64,000 nucleotides of DNA from the NCBI RefSeq assembly GCF_002160765.1, contig NZ_NFLF01000003.1, forward strand, positions 185,118 to 249,117. The letters run 5' to 3'. The position numbers were made by a program, and so were the translations under genes. The stretch is from Lachnoclostridium sp. An138. GTDB lineage: Bacteria > Bacillota > Clostridia > Lachnospirales > Lachnospiraceae. Below are positions 24,116 to 33,131 of this stretch, in pieces (positions within the stretch are counted from its first letter, which is position 1; each line of letters opens with the position of its first letter). The notes under the pieces are model-generated. The model was not told the DNA's origin, made no database searches, and saw nothing but the letters and a program-made list of their open reading frames with translations.

Positions 24116-25888
24116 CTACAGATTCAACTTCCGGTACCGGTTCACGCAGGCCAGGATTTCCTGCCGTCTGGGTCGTGCCAGAGAGGAACGTACGTCGCGG
24201 GAGGGAAAGAGGCTCTCCAGTCCCTGCGCGTCCAGCTGTTTCTCCACCAGGTCCGCAAGCTCTGTCATGCTGCGCTGGCCGTCCATCAGAGAGATCTCAA
24301 GGTATTTGAGCAGGTAAGCCAGGGCCATGGTCTGTTCGCTGTCCCTAAGCTGCTCCAGATAGCGCAGTTCCACGGCGTCATGATTTAAGGACAGCTCGCT
24401 GGTACCCAGAGCCTTCAGTTTCAGGCGGTCGTCCTTTTTCAGAGCCCCATTGGGCCGGGGACAGCGCTTCTTCGAATATTCCGGGAATTTCTCCTGCCTG
24501 GAGGAGAATACGGGGAAGGCCGCAGCGGCTTCCTTTGCCTTTTCGGTGATATCCAGAGGAACATATTCTTTCATCTGGATGATATGGTCTGCCACATGGA
24601 AATAGGAGCCGGAGCTTCCGGCCACAATGATGGAGGAGATGCCAAAATCCTCGTACAGGCTCCGGACACGCTCGATAAAGGGAATGATCGGCTCTTCTTC
24701 CGGAGCGACCACCTGCTGCATCAGCTTGTCCCGGATCATGAAATTGGTGGCGGAAGTGTCCTCGTCGATCAGAATCAGGGAGCTTCCGCTTTCCATGCTT
24801 TCCATCAGATTGGCGGCCTGAGAGGTGCTGCCGCTGGCGTCCTCCGTGGAGAAATGGCGGGTGTCCTTTCTGCCGGGAAGCTGGCGGATAAAGGGAGAAA
24901 TATCTACGCCGGAGATACTCCGTCCGTCCTCGGAGCGGAGCTTCCAGGCGCTCGCATCCGCAATGACGAGCTCTCTGCCGTCGCCGCCGATGTGATTATA
25001 GACGGCGTTCTGGAGAGCCTGGAGCACTGTGGATTTGCCGTGGTAGCCGCCGCCTACGAAAAGCGTGATGCCCTTCGGAATTCCCATGCCGGATACACTT
25101 CCCCGGTTGGGCAGATCGAGGGTGAGCTCCAGGGAAGCGGGCGAACGAAAAGGAACCGCGCCTTCCATGGGACGGTCTGAGACGCCGCTCTGCCGGGGCA
25201 GAATGGAGCCGTTGGCAATAAAGGCGCATAAGCCCAGCTTCGGGAGTATTTCCCGGATATACTGCTGATCCTCGCAGAGTTCGATGGCCGCTTTCAGTTT
25301 ATTCTGATTGATTCTGCGGTAATACAGGCTGTTTTGTACGCAGCCCGGCAGAATGTCAAAAAGCATCTTTTCCAGTTCCCGGGCATCGATAGTCCGGCCT
25401 CTGGCCGGAAAGCCTGCCTCAAAGCGCAGGATGACGCGGCCCGGATCTGCGTTTCTGTGTCCGGAGGAAGCGTCCGCGCCGGAGAGCGCTTTCCCGCTTC
25501 CGGTCTCCGGGTCTGCGCCGCAGACCCGGCAGGCGGTCCGTTCCAGAACCTCCTGCCCGCACCGGGAAGCGGCCAAAAGGCCGCTCTTGCCGGACCCTTT
25601 GGCCTGCATGCTGCCTTTTGCCAGCTGGGCGCCGAAGAGGCGGGTCAGATGGTCCTGAAGGGTGATCCGTTTTGCGTAGGTGTCATAATACTCCACCGGG
25701 AATGCCGCTTTCCGTCCGGCTACATGAACGGACAGGCGCGAAGGCGCGGCAAAGGGATCGCCCTGCACATGGTCGATGGAAAGTACGTAATCTCCAAAGT
25801 CGTACTCTCCTTTCAAATCCTTATAGGCCGGGTATCCCCGGTGGTCGATGGAACGAAGTCTGTTCCGCAATTCTTCTGATGATTTCAT
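24116..25888 (-). CDS. ABC-class ATPase, PF09818-type
   Basis: A 590-residue predicted cytosolic ATPase of the ABC class. The start LRNRLRSIDHRGYPAYKDLK is typical. The Walker A is LFVGGGYHGKSTVLQAL and the Walker B region LILIDEDTSATNFMIRD. The nucleotide domain lies in the middle and the C-terminus is helical. The cellular role of the family is unknown. The ATG at 25888 has AAGGAGC upstream; 68 further upstream codons are open but unlike the family. Confidence 0.88.
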   Translation of the reverse strand: MKSSEELRNRLRSIDHRGYPAYKDLKGEYDFGDYVLSIDHVQGDPFAAPSRLSVHVAGRKAAFPVEYYDTYAKRITLQDHLTRLFGAQLAKGSMQAKGSGKSGLLAASRCGQEVLERTACRVCGADPETGSGKALSGADASSGHRNADPGRVILRFEAGFPARGRTIDARELEKMLFDILPGCVQNSLYYRRINQNKLKAAIELCEDQQYIREILPKLGLCAFIANGSILPRQSGVSDRPMEGAVPFRSPASLELTLDLPNRGSVSGMGIPKGITLFVGGGYHGKSTVLQALQNAVYNHIGGDGRELVIADASAWKLRSEDGRSISGVDISPFIRQLPGRKDTRHFSTEDASGSTSQAANLMESMESGSSLILIDEDTSATNFMIRDKLMQQVVAPEEEPIIPFIERVRSLYEDFGISSIIVAGSSGSYFHVADHIIQMKEYVPLDITEKAKEAAAAFPVFSSRQEKFPEYSKKRCPRPNGALKKDDRLKLKALGTSELSLNHDAVELRYLEQLRDSEQTMALAYLLKYLEISLMDGQRSMTELADLVEKQLDAQGLESLFPSRDVRSSLARPRRQEILACVNRYRKLNL

Positions 25889-26302
25889 AAGAACCAAGCT
25901 CCTTTTGGTGAAAAAACTCAGCCTGTGGAAACGTATCTTTTTTGAAAAAGTTCCGCAGCGGGAGGAGACAGGTTTCTTCCTGCCGCCGTATTTGTTATAC
26001 TGTATACATGCTGATGTACACAGGATGTATGATGTATGGGGGCCGTACTTGTGCAGGCTGTATTGTACACAGACGCTGCCCTCAGCTGACAAGGACCGTG
26101 TGTGCTCTTGTCAACTGAGGGTATTATAGCATCAGAACAGTTCTGTTTACAAGGATTCCCCCGACAGATTGCACGGGAAAATTATAAGAAATTTGTGTAT
26201 GCTTGTTAAGAAAAAACTAAGAAATTTCCTGCGGGACTCTGCTATAACTAAAATCAGAGAAAAAGACTGGATATGCCGCGGAATGCGGAGAGGGGGAAAG
26301 GT
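25889..26302. other. Divergent intergenic region with element remnant
   Basis: Between the ABC ATPase and the C39-like gene. It holds a remnant of the palindromic element (26060-26077) and a hairpin (26079-26121). No further gene is seen. Confidence 0.5.
26060..26121. repeat. Remnant of palindromic element plus linked hairpin
   Basis: GTATTGTACACAGACGCT matches the right arm of the elements at 12.7 and 21.0 kb. It is directly followed by a hairpin with arms CCCTCAGCTGACAAG and CTTGTCAACTGAGGG, as at 21028-21069. Confidence 0.7.
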
Positions 26303-27178
26303 ATGCAGAAAAACAGACGAGGAGAGACGGAAGTACAGTGGGAGCGCAGACAGAGCCCCCGGAAACAGAGGGAGCTGCAGCCGCGCAGGCAGAAAGAGCA
26401 GAGGCAGAAAGAGCAGAGACGGAAGCGGCGCCGCAGGGCAAGAAGAAGATTCCTGCTGAAGACCTGCGCTGCTCTGGCGGTCTGCGCAGTCCTTGCTATT
26501 CTGGCAGGAACGGGCTGGCGTTATCTGCAGGGGCGTTTCCTGTACAGTCCGGAAAGGCTGGCAGAGGAAGGATATCCGGAAAGCCTTATAGAGCTTTTGG
26601 AAAAGAATCCGGAGACAAAGGATTTCGTGCTGGGATATGCCGACTATGAGGGGCCTGTGGATATTGATATTTCCGGAGAAGTAAAGCAGGGCGAGATTCC
26701 GCATTTTCTGCAGTGGGACAAGCGCTGGGGGTACGAGACCTATGGAAGTGATTTCCTGGCGCTGACGGGCTGCGGCCCCACCTGCCTGTCTATGGTACTC
26801 TGCGGACTGAGCGGGGACACTCAGTGGAATCCCCTGGAGGTGGCGCGCTGGGCAGAGGAACAGGGATATTATGTGGATGGTTCCGGATCTTCCTGGGAGC
26901 TGATGACGACGGGAGCAGAGAGCCTGGGACTGACAGCGTCGGAGGTGATTTTTGACGAGGACCATATATTATCCACACTGGAAGCGGGTACGCCGATTAT
27001 CTGCGTGGTGGGACCGGGAGACTTCACCACATCCGGCCATTTTCTGGTGCTGCGCGGCGTGGACGGGGATGGAAACATTCTGCTGAATGATCCCAACAGT
27101 GTGGTTCGCACAGAGAAGTCCTGGGATCTGCAGGATCTGATGGCGCAGATCCGCAATCTCTGGTCATACAGTTATTAG
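26303..27178 (+). CDS. Membrane-anchored C39-like cysteine peptidase
   Basis: A 291-residue protein with a highly basic N-terminus rich in Arg and Gln, one membrane helix (about residues 52-72), then a papain-like Peptidase_C39_2 domain. Catalytic cysteine lies in LTGCGPTCLSM (about 157), histidine in SGHFLVLRG and the aspartate region in LLNDPNS. Proteins of this type are extracytoplasmic and may cut peptides or peptidoglycan cross-links. The ATG at 26303 has GAGAGGGGGAAAGG upstream and is preferred to ATG 26273. Confidence 0.85.
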   Translation: MQKNRRGETEVQWERRQSPRKQRELQPRRQKEQRQKEQRRKRRRRARRRFLLKTCAALAVCAVLAILAGTGWRYLQGRFLYSPERLAEEGYPESLIELLEKNPETKDFVLGYADYEGPVDIDISGEVKQGEIPHFLQWDKRWGYETYGSDFLALTGCGPTCLSMVLCGLSGDTQWNPLEVARWAEEQGYYVDGSGSSWELMTTGAESLGLTASEVIFDEDHILSTLEAGTPIICVVGPGDFTTSGHFLVLRGVDGDGNILLNDPNSVVRTEKSWDLQDLMAQIRNLWSYSY

Positions 27179-27274
27179 AGCTTATACAGCTGGTAGAAAT
27201 CATACGGTTATCAGAACTCATACAGCCATTTGAGCTGTTTAAGCCGGAAGGGACAGAAGGGAGAAGAGGACACG

Positions 27275-28510
27275 ATGAAAAAGAGAGGATGGAAGTTTTT
27301 GTGCCTGCTCTGCATATTGCCTGCGCTTTTGATTCAGGGCTGCGGCAGCGGAGATGAGAAGAGGCAGGAGCCGGAAGGCGGCGCCGGTCAGGAGACCATG
27401 GATGAATCGTCCGGCGGTGCCGGGGAAACCCGGGAGGAGGAACAGAGCCCTGACCAGAATTCGGAGAATTCCGATTCCGGAGAAGGAGAAAAGACGGCTG
27501 CCGGATATCCCCGTGAGCTGCTGCGGGGCGAACTGCTGGCATTTACGAACTGGATTAACCAGGGAGATAATTATGGCAATTACGGGTTCCTGCTTTCAGA
27601 ATATACAGATCCGGCGGACGCGGATCTGAACCAGATTCTCTATACCGGGGCGGGAATGGAATCGCAGCCTCTGACCAGTGAAGAGCAGCAGGCTTATCTG
27701 AAAGCCACGGGGCGTCCCGAAATCTCCACGGATATTACCCGCCTTACCACTTCTCAGATTAATGAGTTTCTGGAGAGAAAACTGGGTCTTTCCATGAAAG
27801 ATATGAGAGGAGATTTTGACTGGGTATATCTGGAGAACACGGATGCCTGGGTCCATGAGCACGGCGATACCAACTATACGCCCTTTACCTGTGTCGGCGG
27901 GCAGGAGACAGAAAAAGGTGTCTATGAACTGAGCTGCGTGCCGGGAGACGGCCAGACCGATCTGTCCCTTTACCCGCCCTGCCGCCTGACTCTGGCAAAG
28001 CATGACGACGATTACCGGATTCTGTCCAATGTATATGATTCGGGCATTCAGTACTCCAGGGATATCTGGGAGATAGAAGATCAGAGCTTTGACGTGGATC
28101 TGGGAGGAAGCTGGGGACAGGTGAAATTCGTCTCCTATGGACCCAACACAAGTGTGTACAGCACCCAGGATGTAAGTTTTGCCCTGGAAAAGGGAGGAAA
28201 TACGGTCTATGAATTCCCGGATGTGATGGATGGAAATTTCCGGTCCCATGAGACTTTCCTGAACATTCTCGCGGTCAGCTTTCAGGATTACAGCGGAGAC
28301 GGGGAGAAGGATGTAATTATCATCTGTGAATACGCGCCCCTGATCAACACAGCCAGCGGCGGCACGCTGAAGGAGGTACGTCTTTACCGGAATATGGGAG
28401 ACAGCTTCCAGCTGGATCGGGATAAAATGGACTGGCTCCAGGTCAATGATTACTGCAACACGGTCGATCAGGTCCTGGAACACGTAAATGAAGCAGCCGC
28501 AAACGAGTGA
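27275..28510 (+). CDS. Lipoprotein of unknown function
   Basis: A 411-residue lipoprotein: signal peptide with lipobox LIQGCGSG, then an acidic Gly/Glu/Ser linker and a mixed domain (from about 85) without a family I can name. Motifs such as DYSGDGEKDVIIICEY resemble FG-GAP-like or VCBS calcium-binding turns. It follows the C39-like gene on the same strand. The ATG at 27275 is set by the signal peptide. Confidence 0.7.
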   Translation: MKKRGWKFLCLLCILPALLIQGCGSGDEKRQEPEGGAGQETMDESSGGAGETREEEQSPDQNSENSDSGEGEKTAAGYPRELLRGELLAFTNWINQGDNYGNYGFLLSEYTDPADADLNQILYTGAGMESQPLTSEEQQAYLKATGRPEISTDITRLTTSQINEFLERKLGLSMKDMRGDFDWVYLENTDAWVHEHGDTNYTPFTCVGGQETEKGVYELSCVPGDGQTDLSLYPPCRLTLAKHDDDYRILSNVYDSGIQYSRDIWEIEDQSFDVDLGGSWGQVKFVSYGPNTSVYSTQDVSFALEKGGNTVYEFPDVMDGNFRSHETFLNILAVSFQDYSGDGEKDVIIICEYAPLINTASGGTLKEVRLYRNMGDSFQLDRDKMDWLQVNDYCNTVDQVLEHVNEAAANE

Positions 28511-28529
28511 AAGTAAGCGCAGAGGCAGG

Positions 28530-28576
28530 AAAAATCCGGAGACAGCTCTGTAAACAGAGAAGCCTCCGGATTTTTT
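28530..28576. terminator. Bidirectional terminator
   Basis: AAAAATCCGGAG with CTCCGGATTTTTT. It serves the lipoprotein gene and probably the converging nagA. Confidence 0.8.
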
Positions 28577-28644
28577 GTGTCTTGCAGTTTCTGCTGCTTG
28601 GGAAAAGAAGCGTTGGTCGCTTTCGCGCGGTGCCTGACTCCGGA

Positions 28645-29787
28645 TTATGACAGCTGGGCCTGTCCGTGGCACCAGGTCTGATGAACCTTGTAATCCGGTT
28701 CCAGTACAACCAGGTCAGCGTCGTATCCTACGCCAATCATTCCTTTGCGGTCATCCAGTCCCAGGCAGCGGGCCGGATTGATGGTGCAGGCGTTGATTGC
28801 GTAATTGAAGGGAACCATGGCTTCTTCTACGAGAATCCGAAGGCCCTCGTTCAGTCTCAGGGTGGAGCCGGCCAATCCGCCTGTGGAGGTCAGATGAGCG
28901 CTTCCGTCTTCATAGATAATAATTTCATTTCCGCCGAAGATGTACTTGCTGCCGGCCGGAGAGCCCTTTGCCATCAGGGCGTCGGAAACCATAATGGAGT
29001 AATCCGGTCCCTTGGACATGAAGTAGTTATTCAGAGCGGCGGGAGTGGAGTGATTTCCATCGCAGATAATCTCGCCGTACATGGTGCGGATGCGGTATGC
29101 GGCTCCCACCAGACCGTTTTCACGGTGCTTGAAGGGCGTCATGCCGTTGTATACATGGGTCATGGAGCGCGCTCCGTGAGCGTAAGCCATGACAGCCTGC
29201 TCATAGGTGGCCGCAGAATGACCGATGCTTACCACTACGCCGTTCTCAGTCAGATAGCGGGTGAGCGCAAAATCATCGTCCGTCTCGGTTGCCATGGTGA
29301 TGTAGCGGATATTTCCCTTTGCGGCTTCCTGATAGTGCTTGAACTGTTCAATCGTGGGTTTTACAATGTACTGCTCCGGCTGAGCTCCCTTGTAGACCAT
29401 ATCCAGATAGGGTCCTTCAAAATGGATGCCGAGGATTTCCGCGCCCTCATAGCCGTCTTCCATAACCTTTGCCACATTGGCGACAGCCTTCGTCAGAACT
29501 TCCTCGCTCTGGGTGATCGTAGTAGCCAGAAAACCGGTGACACCTTCCGTAACGATGTTCTTCGTCCAGTTGCGGAGTCCTTCTTCGTTGGCGTCATTGG
29601 TATCGAAGCCAAAGGCGCCGTGGCAGTGAATATCGAGAAAGCCTGGTACGACGCGCAGGTCTCCGTAATCCACGTCTGCGGGTTCGCTTCCATAAGGAAG
29701 AATATCAGTGATCTTACCGTCCTTTATTTCGATCGCGGCAGCGGTAAACTGATCCGCAATCCATACCTTTTTACTTTGAATCAGCAT
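28645..29787 (-). CDS. nagA: N-acetylglucosamine-6-phosphate deacetylase
   Basis: A 380-residue amidohydrolase that removes acetate from GlcNAc-6-P. The metal-site motif is GFLDIHCHGAFGFDTN; later motifs are LGIHFEGPYL, SIGHSAATYEQA and the catalytic aspartate in MVSDALMAKG. The start has AGGAGGAG upstream on the minus strand. An AraC-type regulator lies upstream on the same strand. Confidence 0.95.
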   Translation of the reverse strand: MLIQSKKVWIADQFTAAAIEIKDGKITDILPYGSEPADVDYGDLRVVPGFLDIHCHGAFGFDTNDANEEGLRNWTKNIVTEGVTGFLATTITQSEEVLTKAVANVAKVMEDGYEGAEILGIHFEGPYLDMVYKGAQPEQYIVKPTIEQFKHYQEAAKGNIRYITMATETDDDFALTRYLTENGVVVSIGHSAATYEQAVMAYAHGARSMTHVYNGMTPFKHRENGLVGAAYRIRTMYGEIICDGNHSTPAALNNYFMSKGPDYSIMVSDALMAKGSPAGSKYIFGGNEIIIYEDGSAHLTSTGGLAGSTLRLNEGLRILVEEAMVPFNYAINACTINPARCLGLDDRKGMIGVGYDADLVVLEPDYKVHQTWCHGQAQLS

Positions 29788-30136
29788 GAAAAGCTCCTCC
29801 TGTTCTCTTGATAACCGTAACTGTTCAGGTCCTTCACAGCTGCGATTCACAAACCCGTAAAAAGCAGCTTCGCTGCCGGGGTCTGCCTGCTCTTGAATCA
29901 TTTCCTGCGGCTTTATCAGCAGAGTGATTCGGCCTGGATGGAATAGTTACTGATAATCTTATTATAGCACCGGGGAGGGAAAAGAAAAGGTATAGAATTT
30001 GCACTTTTTAAGCCAAACATTATGAGTTTTAGCAGAGACCGGGACTTGCTGAAAGGAGCCGGACTTTTCCAAAAGAGGCCGGGGCTCTTCTTTTTGCGGA
30101 GAGCTCCGGCCTCTGCCCGGAAATACGGGTAAATAA
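29788..30136 (-). promoter_or_regulatory. nagA upstream region
   Basis: On the minus strand TGCTATAAT (extended -10, complement of 29961-29969) lies about 170 bases upstream of nagA; a -35 is not evident. The rest holds the terminator of the upstream AraC-type gene. No gene is seen. Confidence 0.45.
30074..30114 (-). terminator. Terminator of the AraC-type gene
   Basis: A 15-base stem (AGAGGCCGGGGCTCT with AGAGCTCCGGCCTCT) followed on the minus strand by TTTT. Confidence 0.7.
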
Positions 30137-31333
30137 TCATGTTTTGTAGAGCGTCTTGGAATACTCGCTGGGGGCCATATGGTATTTCTGGGTAAAAGCC
30201 CGTGAAAAGTAATGGATCGAGTTGAAGCCAAGCATCAGCGCAATCTCGCTGATGGTATATTTGTTTTCACAGATCATCTGGCGGCTTTTTTCCAGCTTCA
30301 TCTCATTGATGTATTTCTTGGGAGAAATATCCATGTTTTCCTTGAACAGAATCTGAAGAGAGGAACGGGACATGGAAAACTTCTGGCAGAGTTCCGCAAT
30401 GGTCAAAGGCTCGTAGATGGTCTCGTCGATGTAAGCCAGGATCTTTTCAAGCAGTTCGTCCTGATAATGCTGCCTGGCGCCTGTGACAGGCCGGTCGTTC
30501 TTTTTCCCGATAAACTCTGACTGAAGTAGCCGGATCACGGTTTCCTGAAGCAGACAGAGCATCAGGCTGTTCATATAGGGAATCTGTGAGGTGCTTTCCG
30601 TGACAAAGGTTTTGATGAGCGTATAGATCTTTTTATCGTAGCCAAATACTTTGTTCAGAAGCAGCTCGTAATGAGAGCTTTCCGTATCGTAAATGATCGT
30701 TTCCATATCGAAGATGATCGTCACATAGGAACAGGAATGGCCCTCCGGGATATCCTGGGTGTGGAACTGGCCGGGGCCGTAAATCATAAGCTCCTTTTCC
30801 TTCAGTTCATAGCGCTGTCCTTCCACTTCGGTGAACAGAGTTCCCCGATCCACGTAGGTGAGCTCAAAGTAATTGTGCTTTTCCCCTTTAAAGTGATAGC
30901 CGGAATTGCGGATGGAATAATAGTATCCCAGAATTTCGCTGATCCGGATACGGGGAAGAATCCGCTCAAACATATAGGGAGGGCTTAAAGTCTCCAGGGA
31001 GTACTTATAGTCTGCGGTTGTAATCAGCCGGCAGGTGATATTGGATGTGACTGCCACGAGAGAAAAATAAACTCCCGGATTGATTTTTACCAGACGATGG
31101 ACGGCAAAGACCTGGAGAGCTCCTGCATCCGGCGCGTCTCCCACAAGAAGAGCCGCCATGCCGCTCTGCATTTCCAGGCAGACTTCGCAGTCGAAATGGT
31201 AAAGCTGACTGATGCTGCGTCTGGCGATCAGATGCCAGTCGCGGCTGATCATGCCGCAGTGGTCCGGAACGATGGGCTGCTCATAGACAGAACCGAATTT
31301 TTCAAACTCCAGGCTGGACGTTTTCAGCTGCAT
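30137..31333 (-). CDS. AraC-family regulator with cupin-like sensor
   Basis: A 398-residue regulator. The N-terminal 150 residues are unassigned; residues about 160-250 look like an AraC cupin (YFELTYVDRGTLFTEVEGQR, MIYGPGQFHTQDIPEGH). Two helix-turn-helix motifs lie at the C-terminus (LTIAELCQKFSMSRSSLQIL and YTISEIALMLGFNSIHYFSR) with the AraC ending HMAPSEYSK. It is upstream of nagA on the same strand, so control of amino-sugar use is plausible. Confidence 0.88.
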   Translation of the reverse strand: MQLKTSSLEFEKFGSVYEQPIVPDHCGMISRDWHLIARRSISQLYHFDCEVCLEMQSGMAALLVGDAPDAGALQVFAVHRLVKINPGVYFSLVAVTSNITCRLITTADYKYSLETLSPPYMFERILPRIRISEILGYYYSIRNSGYHFKGEKHNYFELTYVDRGTLFTEVEGQRYELKEKELMIYGPGQFHTQDIPEGHSCSYVTIIFDMETIIYDTESSHYELLLNKVFGYDKKIYTLIKTFVTESTSQIPYMNSLMLCLLQETVIRLLQSEFIGKKNDRPVTGARQHYQDELLEKILAYIDETIYEPLTIAELCQKFSMSRSSLQILFKENMDISPKKYINEMKLEKSRQMICENKYTISEIALMLGFNSIHYFSRAFTQKYHMAPSEYSKTLYKT

Positions 31334-31356
31334 AAAATACCTCCATAGATTCTAAT

Positions 31357-31385
31357 ATTATAACTTTTTTTGCTAAAATTGTCCA
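31357..31385 (-). promoter_or_regulatory. Promoter of the AraC-type gene
   Basis: On the minus strand TGGACA, 17 bases, TATAAT, about 25 bases upstream of the start. Confidence 0.65.
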
Positions 31386-31436
31386 GACAGCAGAGAACAA
31401 ATATAAAAAAAGAATAAAGAAAATAAACAGAAGATA

Positions 31437-31482
31437 AAAGGCATTTCCAAAACCCGGAAAGGGGTTTGAAAATGCCTTTTGG
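31437..31482 (-). terminator. Terminator of the PurF-like gene
   Basis: Arms AAAAGGCATTT and AAAATGCCTTTT with an inner AAACCC/GGGTTT stem, directly after the PurF-like stop on the minus strand. Confidence 0.75.
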
Positions 31483-31490
31483 GATGAATG

Positions 31491-32906
31491 TTATTCTCTG
31501 CCGTCCCAGCAGTAGGTGCAGAGTTTTTCACGGGGAAGGCCGGTGGCTTCGATCAGATCGTCCAGCCGGTTGTAGCGGAGCGATGTAAAGTTCAGTTCTT
31601 TCCGGATCTCTTCCAGCATATTTTCGTACCGTCCTGTCTCGGGATCGGCGTATTCCTTCAGCACTTCATCCGTCACCGGGCCGCCTTCAAGTTTTTCGAT
31701 GACCCGTCTGGCGATCAGATCCATTTCGGATGAAGAGCGGGAGAAGTTCAGGTATTTACAGCCGAACAGGATCGGCGGACAGGCCGGACGGATATGCACT
31801 TCCTTTGCGCCGCTCTGATATAGAAATTCCGTAGTTTCCCCAAGCTGGGTTCCGCGGACGATGGAGTCATCAATCAGAAGCAGCCGCTTTCCTTCAATCA
31901 AATCGTGAACCGGAATCAGCTTCATTTTGGCGATCAGGTTCCGTTTGCTCTGAATCGTGGGCATAAAGGAACGGGGCCAGGTGGGCGTGTACTTGATAAA
32001 GGGGCGGGAGAAGGGAACACCCGAGGCATTGGAATATCCGATGGCGGCAGCAAGACCCGAATCGGGTACGCCCGCCACGGTATCTATCTGGCTGGAATCC
32101 ATCTGGTCGCGGCCGGCCATCAGCTCACCGCTGCGGTAACGCATCTTCTCCACGCTGAGGCCCTCATAGGAGCTGGAGGGATAGCCGTAGTAAACCCAGA
32201 GAAAAGTACAGATTTTCATATCCTTTCCGGGAGCAGCCAGTGTCTTCACGCCGTCCGGCGTAAGGATAACCACTTCTCCAGGTCCCAGTTCCCGTTCTGT
32301 ATGATAGCCGAGATTCAGGTATGCGAAATCCTCAAAGGACACGCAGAAGGCGTCCTCCTTATGTCCGATGACCAGCGGGGTCCGTCCCAGGCGGTCTCTG
32401 GCCGCGTAGATGCCCTTCGGCGTCAGAATCAGGAAGCTTAAGGAGCCGTCAATCAGCTCCTGGGCATAGCGTATGCCGTCGATCAGGTTCAGCTTCTGAT
32501 TGATGATGGCAGCGGTCAGCTCTGTGGGATTGATGTCTCCGCCGCTCATTTCCAGGAAATGCGCATTTCCCCGCTGGAAGATCTGCTCTGTGATCTCTGC
32601 GGCGTTGTTGATGCGTCCCACTGTGGTGATGGCAAAGGTACCGTGATGGGAGCGTACAATCAGAGGCTGGGGCTCATAGTCAGAAATGCAGCCGATTCCC
32701 AGATAGCCTTTCATTTCCTGCATGTCCTTGTCAAATTTCGTCCGGAAAGGACTGTTCTCAATATTGTGAATGGCCCGGTCAAAGCCATTTTCTCCATATA
32801 CGGCCATACCGGCTCTGCGTGTTCCCAGGTGGGAATGATAGTCTGTTCCAAAAAACAGGTCAAATAAACAGTCGCCCTTGGAGGCGACGCCAAATAATCC
32901 GCCCAT
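31491..32906 (-). CDS. Amidophosphoribosyltransferase-like protein without the nucleophile cysteine
   Basis: A 471-residue PurF homologue. In PurF the enzyme starts Met-Cys-Gly and Cys (processed to position 1) cuts glutamine. Here the protein starts MGGLFGVASKGD, so that cysteine is glycine. The PRPP site LLLIDDSIVRGTQ and the cysteines that match the iron-sulfur ligands of Bacillus-type PurF (KICTFLWVYY, RPACPPILFG, CTYCW) are kept. It may use free ammonia, or have another PRPP-linked role, as a paralogue of a true PurF elsewhere. The promoter is at 32983-33011. Confidence 0.85.
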   Translation of the reverse strand: MGGLFGVASKGDCLFDLFFGTDYHSHLGTRRAGMAVYGENGFDRAIHNIENSPFRTKFDKDMQEMKGYLGIGCISDYEPQPLIVRSHHGTFAITTVGRINNAAEITEQIFQRGNAHFLEMSGGDINPTELTAAIINQKLNLIDGIRYAQELIDGSLSFLILTPKGIYAARDRLGRTPLVIGHKEDAFCVSFEDFAYLNLGYHTERELGPGEVVILTPDGVKTLAAPGKDMKICTFLWVYYGYPSSSYEGLSVEKMRYRSGELMAGRDQMDSSQIDTVAGVPDSGLAAAIGYSNASGVPFSRPFIKYTPTWPRSFMPTIQSKRNLIAKMKLIPVHDLIEGKRLLLIDDSIVRGTQLGETTEFLYQSGAKEVHIRPACPPILFGCKYLNFSRSSSEMDLIARRVIEKLEGGPVTDEVLKEYADPETGRYENMLEEIRKELNFTSLRYNRLDDLIEATGLPREKLCTYCWDGRE

Positions 32907-32929
32907 ATACTCTCCTTTTCCAGTGAAGC

Positions 32930-33011
32930 GCGGGCATGTCCCGGCTGCCCGCGTCTGATGTGATCAGTCATTCATATTTTACAGTATAACCGTAACACAG
33001 AACTCGGCCAA
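32930..33011 (-). promoter_or_regulatory. Promoter and leader hairpin of the PurF-like gene
   Basis: On the minus strand TTGGCC, 17 bases, TATACT (32983-33011), then a leader containing a GCGGGCA/TGCCCGC stem (about 32930-32953) ahead of the ribosome site AAGGAGAG. Confidence 0.55.
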
Positions 33012-33058
33012 AGTCCAGAAGGAAAGCCCAGGGTTTTGCAAAATTTTGAAATTACGCA

Positions 33059-33087
33059 TTGATGAACAGGGGATTTTGTAGTATACT
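33059..33087 (+). promoter_or_regulatory. fba promoter
   Basis: TTGATG, 17 bases, TATACT, 45 bases upstream of fba. Confidence 0.65.
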
Positions 33088-33131
33088 AAGCCTGATCCTA
33101 AAAATAATCATGTAAAGTGAGGATGATACCA

